DNA from: an uncultured Eubacterium sp. | Lineage (GTDB): Bacteria > Bacillota > Clostridia > Lachnospirales > Lachnospiraceae | Assembly: GCA_945910225.1 (NCBI GenBank) | Contig: CAMDYG010000019.1 | Coordinates: forward strand, 1-49,347 | Length of the DNA: 49,347 bases | Reading direction: 5' to 3' | In this document: positions 45,771 through 49,347 of the stretch, in pieces | Numbering within the stretch: the stretch's first letter is position 1 | Layout: each line of letters starts with the position of its first letter | Notes under the pieces: generated by a model | Database searches by the model: none | What the model was told of the DNA's origin: nothing | What the model saw: the letters and a program-made list of their open reading frames with translations, nothing else | Made by a program: the position numbers and the translations under genes

Positions 45771-46994
45771 ATGCAGTTAGGATATGTAGGTATTAACTAT
45801 AAGAATACAGACCTTTCAGTAAGGGATAAGATTACATTTACAGACAGCGGAATAGCAGACTTTATGCAGCAGGCAGAGGAGGCTGGCGTGAATCAGTGCA
45901 TGTGCCTTTCGACATGCAACAGATGTGAAGTGTTTTATCTGTATGAAGATGAAACATTTGCACAGAGAATGTCCGATTTGTTCAATGGCTTCTTTGGACT
46001 TTCTGACACGACAGATAAATTATCCAGTGTCAAATGTGGTGAAGAAGCGCTTGTATATCTGTTCCGTATAGCCGCCGGACTTGAGAGCATGGTGCTTGGA
46101 GAGGACCAGATACTAGGCCAGTTAAAGGATGCAGCTGACCTTTCAAGGACGCTTGGACACAGCGGCAAAGAGCTTAATTATATAGTAAGGGAAGCGGTAA
46201 GCTGTGCAAAGCAGATTAAGACAGAATACAAGGTCAGTGAAAAGCCGGTATCTGTATGTTATGTCGGGATTCAGGAGTTAGACATAGTGTGCGGAATAGC
46301 AGGAAAGCGTGCACTTGTTATAGGAAGCGGCAAAACAGCGGCACTTGCCATAAGATATCTGGCAGAATATGGTGCTGATGTAACTGTATGTTCAAGAACT
46401 TATCAGCATGCGAAGGCTCTGCTTAAAGAGTTTCCAAAGATTGAGGTTGTGGCATATGATAAGAAAAAAGAAGCACTTAAGGACAGCGATATAGTTGTTT
46501 CAGCGACTTCATCACCTCATCTGGTGCTTAAATGCTCTGAATTAGCAGATATCAGCAAGATGACACTTCTTGACCTTGCAGCGCCAAGAGATATAGAAAA
46601 ATCGGCTGGCGACATTGAGGGTGTGACTCTTATTGACCTTGACAGAATAGGTGAGATTGTTAAGTCTAATCAGGATGAGAGAGCACATTTGCTTAAAGAA
46701 AGCCAGTGCGTGATTGATGAATATATAGCGGAAACCAGGAAATGGCTTACATCGAGCAGAATGGACACAACTATCCAGTCACTTGGTAAAAAGTGTGATG
46801 AGATAGTACAGGACAGCTATGATTATCTTATCCGCAAGATTGACCTTTCAGATCATGACAGGGTAATCTTAAAGAAGATTCTTAAGTCGTCGCTCCACAG
46901 ATTGTTGAAGGAACCGATTGAAGAATTGAAAAATGTGAAAGAAAATGAACAGCAGCAGTATAAAGACATGGTAGAAAGACTGTTTGGCTTGTAG
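45771..46994 (+). CDS. hemA: Glutamyl-tRNA reductase
   Basis: Reduces glutamyl-tRNA to glutamate-1-semialdehyde with NADPH, the first committed step. It has an N-terminal catalytic domain with the nucleophile Cys49 in STCNRCEVF, GLESMVLGEDQILGQLK, an NADPH Rossmann fold (ALVIGSGKTAALAIRYL) and a C-terminal helical dimerisation domain. I chose ATG 45771 (407 residues; MQLGYVGINYK fits the family); an in-frame GTG at 45759 would add four residues. The ribosome binding site is weak for either. It sits 24 nt behind hemL. Confidence 0.93.
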   Translation: MQLGYVGINYKNTDLSVRDKITFTDSGIADFMQQAEEAGVNQCMCLSTCNRCEVFYLYEDETFAQRMSDLFNGFFGLSDTTDKLSSVKCGEEALVYLFRIAAGLESMVLGEDQILGQLKDAADLSRTLGHSGKELNYIVREAVSCAKQIKTEYKVSEKPVSVCYVGIQELDIVCGIAGKRALVIGSGKTAALAIRYLAEYGADVTVCSRTYQHAKALLKEFPKIEVVAYDKKKEALKDSDIVVSATSSPHLVLKCSELADISKMTLLDLAAPRDIEKSAGDIEGVTLIDLDRIGEIVKSNQDERAHLLKESQCVIDEYIAETRKWLTSSRMDTTIQSLGKKCDEIVQDSYDYLIRKIDLSDHDRVILKKILKSSLHRLLKEPIEELKNVKENEQQQYKDMVERLFGL

Positions 46995-47002
46995 GGAGGA
47001 TT

Positions 47003-47890
47003 ATGCATTACAGAATAGGAACGAGAGGCTCGAAGCTGGCACTTGTCCAGTCAGAATATGTTAAGAAAAGAATGGAAGAGGCGTATCCTGAGGATACATT
47101 TGAACTTGTTATAATTAAGACAACAGGCGACAAGGTTACGGATAAGCCGCTTGCTTCGATTGGAACTAAGGGGCTTTTTGTAAAGGAGATTGAAGAAGAG
47201 CTTCTTTCAGGCAGCATTGATATGGCGGTTCACAGCATGAAGGACATGCCGGCTGAATGTGAGGCTGGACTTACATTTGCAAAGGCGTGGAAACGTGAGG
47301 ACTGCAGGGATGTGCTTATATTAAAGAGTGCAGAAAGCTTTGCGGTGCTTCCTTCGGGTGCGGTTATTGGAACGGGGAGTCTGAGGCGTGCATGCCAGCT
47401 TGCAATGCTTCGTCCTGATATTCAGTTTACTGCTATCAGAGGAAATGTTGATACAAGAATTAATAAACTTATGGATGATTCATACGGGCTTGATGGAATT
47501 GTTCTTGCGGCAGCAGGGCTTAACAGACTTGGCAGGTCATCTGAAATAACAGAGTATCTTGATCCGGAGGTTGTTATTCCGGCACCTGCGCAGGGAGTTC
47601 TTGCGATTGAGGCTGCATCGGCAAATACTGAGCTTCTTGACAAGATAAATGCTTTGTCAGATGATAATTCACACAGGGAAGCTGTGGCTGAAAGAACATT
47701 TTTAAGATTGAGCGGTGGTGGTTGTCATGCACCGATTGGTGCACACTGCGTAACTAAGGAGAATGGTGACCTTAGAATGGTTGTATTATTCGGCAATGAT
47801 GATTGCAGCAGGATCCTTAGAATTGAAGTTACAGGAACTGACAGTGAGGCAGTTGGCCACGAAGCAGCCCGTATGCTTGGATTGGAGTAG
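47003..47890 (+). CDS. hemC: Hydroxymethylbilane synthase (porphobilinogen deaminase)
   Basis: Polymerises four porphobilinogen units onto a dipyrromethane cofactor. The 295-residue protein has RIGTRGSKLALVQS, HSMKDMP, TGSLRRACQL, RGNVDTRINKL, and the cofactor-attachment Cys241 in GGGCHAPIGAH. GGAGG precedes the ATG, eight bases after hemA. All family motifs are intact. Confidence 0.96.
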   Translation: MHYRIGTRGSKLALVQSEYVKKRMEEAYPEDTFELVIIKTTGDKVTDKPLASIGTKGLFVKEIEEELLSGSIDMAVHSMKDMPAECEAGLTFAKAWKREDCRDVLILKSAESFAVLPSGAVIGTGSLRRACQLAMLRPDIQFTAIRGNVDTRINKLMDDSYGLDGIVLAAAGLNRLGRSSEITEYLDPEVVIPAPAQGVLAIEAASANTELLDKINALSDDNSHREAVAERTFLRLSGGGCHAPIGAHCVTKENGDLRMVVLFGNDDCSRILRIEVTGTDSEAVGHEAARMLGLE

Positions 47891-47893
47891 ATT

Positions 47894-48739
47894 GTGGGTA
47901 AATACATATATACATATATTGAAAATGGACAGATGTACGATAAAAGCCCTTCTTTTGCAGAATTACTTGCAAAGGAGGGGCTTTCCTGCGAAAAAATAGT
48001 GACTGGCAGGATTGGATATATTCATGCCGGGGATTTTGCACAGAAGATAAAAGATGCCAGGTGGATTGTGTTTACAAGTAAGAATGCGGTGGCCGGGTTT
48101 GTTTATAATATGAGTAAGATGGCTTGTGAAGGGGTGCGCAATAGTGGAGGTGTGAGCAATAGTGGAACTGTGTGCAATAGTGGAGATGTTGGAGATCCCT
48201 GCATAGTGGTTCCCAATAACGAAAGTGTAGCAATGTCTGGTGTTGGAATAGAGCTTCCTGACGGAATTAAGATTGCAGTAGTCGGGGGAAAAACTAAAGA
48301 AGCTTTAAGAACAGCATGTAGTCTTGAAGCTGATTTTGTTTCTTTACAAGCTACAGGTATGGACCTGGGAAAGAAGCTTATGAATATTGTGGCTGGCAAG
48401 GTTGTATATATGTGTGCCGATGTAACAAGCGGCTCGATTGAGGAAGCTATGAAAGATTATGGAGAACTGGTTAAGATTCCAGTATACAAGAATGAATATG
48501 TTGATACTTACACAGAATATGGAACTGAGTATTTTGGTGATGTTTCTGGCATAGTTGTTACCAGTGGCAGCAGCGGAGAGAGGATAAAATGGCTGATTGA
48601 TAAACTGGGAGAAGTTCCGGTATATAGCATTGGCCCCGCTTGTACCAGAAAGCTTATTGAGACAGGTGTACCAGAAAAGCGGATAATTGAGGCGGTAGAA
48701 CATAGCTATAGTGGTCTGCTGAAAGTGATATGTTGCTAA
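47894..48739 (+). CDS. hemD: Uroporphyrinogen-III synthase, with an internal repeat insertion
   Basis: Closes and isomerises hydroxymethylbilane to uroporphyrinogen III. HemD is poorly conserved; the call rests on position after hemC, the 281-residue length, and the scattered family features WIVFTSKNAV, the central KIAVVGGKTKEAL, the VVTSGSSGERI motif and a final YSIGPACTRKLIETG. The start is GTG 47894, with TTGGAG six bases upstream inside hemC. Residues 81-98 are a three-copy VxNSGx repeat that looks like a low-complexity insertion in a loop. No uroporphyrinogen methyltransferase is fused or adjacent. Confidence 0.85.
   Translation: MGKYIYTYIENGQMYDKSPSFAELLAKEGLSCEKIVTGRIGYIHAGDFAQKIKDARWIVFTSKNAVAGFVYNMSKMACEGVRNSGGVSNSGTVCNSGDVGDPCIVVPNNESVAMSGVGIELPDGIKIAVVGGKTKEALRTACSLEADFVSLQATGMDLGKKLMNIVAGKVVYMCADVTSGSIEEAMKDYGELVKIPVYKNEYVDTYTEYGTEYFGDVSGIVVTSGSSGERIKWLIDKLGEVPVYSIGPACTRKLIETGVPEKRIIEAVEHSYSGLLKVICC
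48134..48187 (+). repeat. Three in-frame 18-bp tandem repeats within hemD
   Basis: Units at 48134-48151, 48152-48169 and 48170-48187 share GTG, AAT, AGT and GGA codons and encode VRNSGG, VSNSGT and VCNSGD. The repeat length keeps the frame. Confidence 0.85.
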
Positions 48740-48809
48740 TAATGCATTACATATGGTTATATGATACTTTGTTTTGAAATTGAGATGGGAATAATTGCAA
48801 TCAGGAATT

Positions 48810-48855
48810 AAAAGCATACTAAAAGGTACATTATGTACTGGTTAGTATGCTTTTT
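48810..48855 (+). terminator. hemD operon terminator, forming the left edge of the repeat array
   Basis: Arms AAAAGCATACTAA (48810-48822) and TTAGTATGCTTTT (48842-48854), a perfect 13 bp, with an inner hairpin GTACA/TGTAC, followed by T-rich sequence. The 3' arm is the beginning of the first 84-bp repeat. Confidence 0.8.
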
Positions 48856-49347
48856 AGCGCAGGAAAAGAGTGGGAAAGCAGATGAGAGGGAAGAAAAGCA
48901 TACGAAAACAGGAAAAGAATGAAGGTTAGTATGCTTTTTAGCGCAGGAAAAGAGTGGGAAAGCAGATGAGAGGGAAGAAAAGCGTACGAAAACAGGAAAA
49001 GAATGAAGGTTCGTATGTTTTTTAGCGCAGGAAAAGAGTGGGAAAGCAAATGAGAGGGAAGAAAAGCGTACGAAAACAGGAAAAGAATGAAGGTTCGTAT
49101 GTTTTTTAGCGCAGGAAAAGAGTGGGAAAGCAAATGAGAGGGAAGAAAAGCGTACGAAAACAGGAAAAGAATGAAGGTTAGTATGCTTTTTAGCGCAGGA
49201 AAAGAGTGGGAAAGCAGATGAGAGGGAAGAAAAGCGTACGAAAACAGGAAAAGAATGAAGGTTCGTATGTTTTTTAGCGCAGGAAAAGAGTGGGAAAGCA
49301 AATGAGAGGGAAGAAAAGCGTACGAAAACAGGAAAAGAATGAAGGTT
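48841..49347. repeat. 84-bp tandem repeat array with a hairpin at every junction (continues beyond window)
   Basis: Units begin at 48841, 48925, 49009, 49093, 49177 and 49261, exactly 84 bp apart, and a seventh begins at 49345 where the window ends. Units differ at few places and fall into two types: GTTAGTATGC with GCAGATGAG (1, 2, 5) and GTTCGTATGT with GCAAATGAG (3, 4, 6). The end of each unit (AAAAGCGTACGAA or AAAAGCATACGAA) pairs with the start of the next (TTCGTATGTTTTTT or TTAGTATGCTTTTT), giving a terminator-like hairpin per junction, derived from the hemD terminator. No gene is convincing in it. Confidence 0.9.

Noticed and set aside
48831-49301. Minus-strand open frame of 156 codons with a 28-residue repeat
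   Set aside because: 84 bp is a multiple of three, so one open frame on a repeat unit stays open through the array. No ribosome binding site or family resemblance is seen, and the sequence is explained by tandem duplication of a terminator region.
48841-49347. CRISPR array
   Set aside because: The units are near-identical along their full length with no variable spacers, the period is longer than usual, and no cas gene is nearby.

Overview
The window looks like a chromosomal core region of an anaerobic, low-G+C Gram-positive bacterium of the class Clostridia, most likely Lachnospiraceae. The evidence is the gene set and order. There is a DAP-type MurE, a Firmicute ftsK-murE-priA-def-fmt-rsmB-rlmN-stp-prkC-rsgA-rpe run, a dcw division cluster ending in ftsZ, the sporulation pair spoIIGA-sigE, a pyruvate:ferredoxin oxidoreductase, and C5-pathway tetrapyrrole genes. 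The family name is an inference from protein style and synteny, not a database result. No tRNA, rRNA, CRISPR array or insertion sequence was seen.

Layout. 3-500: 3' end of a PrsW-like membrane protease gene. 502-15919: one long co-directional housekeeping operon (chromosome segregation, wall precursor synthesis, replication restart, N-formyl-methionine metabolism, rRNA modification, PP2C/PASTA kinase pair, RsgA, Rpe), closed by a bidirectional terminator shared with ychF on the other strand. 17260-27740: dcw cluster with a four-box MraZ operator, mraZ, rsmH, an ftsL-like gene, two class B PBPs, murD, ftsW, ftsQ and ftsZ; mraY, murF and murG are not in it. 27798-29521: spoIIGA-sigE behind a promoter with the architecture of Spo0A-dependent spoIIG. 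29518-33353: a degenerate amidase, lepA and hemW. 33359-34144: an AraC-type regulator on the minus strand, divergent from an ammonium transporter fused to a P-II domain. 36439-39999: PFOR. 40240-43386: two small membrane protein genes and an ABC exporter. 43454-48739: hemB-hemL-hemA-hemC-hemD, enough to go from glutamyl-tRNA to uroporphyrinogen III. 48841 to the end: an 84-bp tandem repeat array grown from the hemD terminator and running off the window.

How the genes work together. FtsK, MurE, the PBPs, MurD, FtsW, FtsQ, the FtsL-like protein and FtsZ build and close the septum. The PrkC/Stp pair can sense muropeptides and tune this by phosphorylation. SpoIIGA activates pro-sigma-E after asymmetric division. 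PFOR and the Amt/P-II fusion tie carbon and nitrogen supply to anaerobic growth.

Most unusual observations: (1) an Amidase_3-fold protein just upstream of lepA in which three of the four expected zinc/catalytic residues are replaced; (2) an RlmN with a four-residue in-frame loss that removes one cysteine of the radical-SAM CX3CX2C motif; (3) a 21-bp terminator-like hairpin that ends at the start codon of the second PBP and buries its ribosome binding site; (4) the hairpin-bearing 84-bp tandem array; (5) a Spo0A-type promoter before spoIIGA with consensus hexamers 21 bp apart and a 0A box on the -35.
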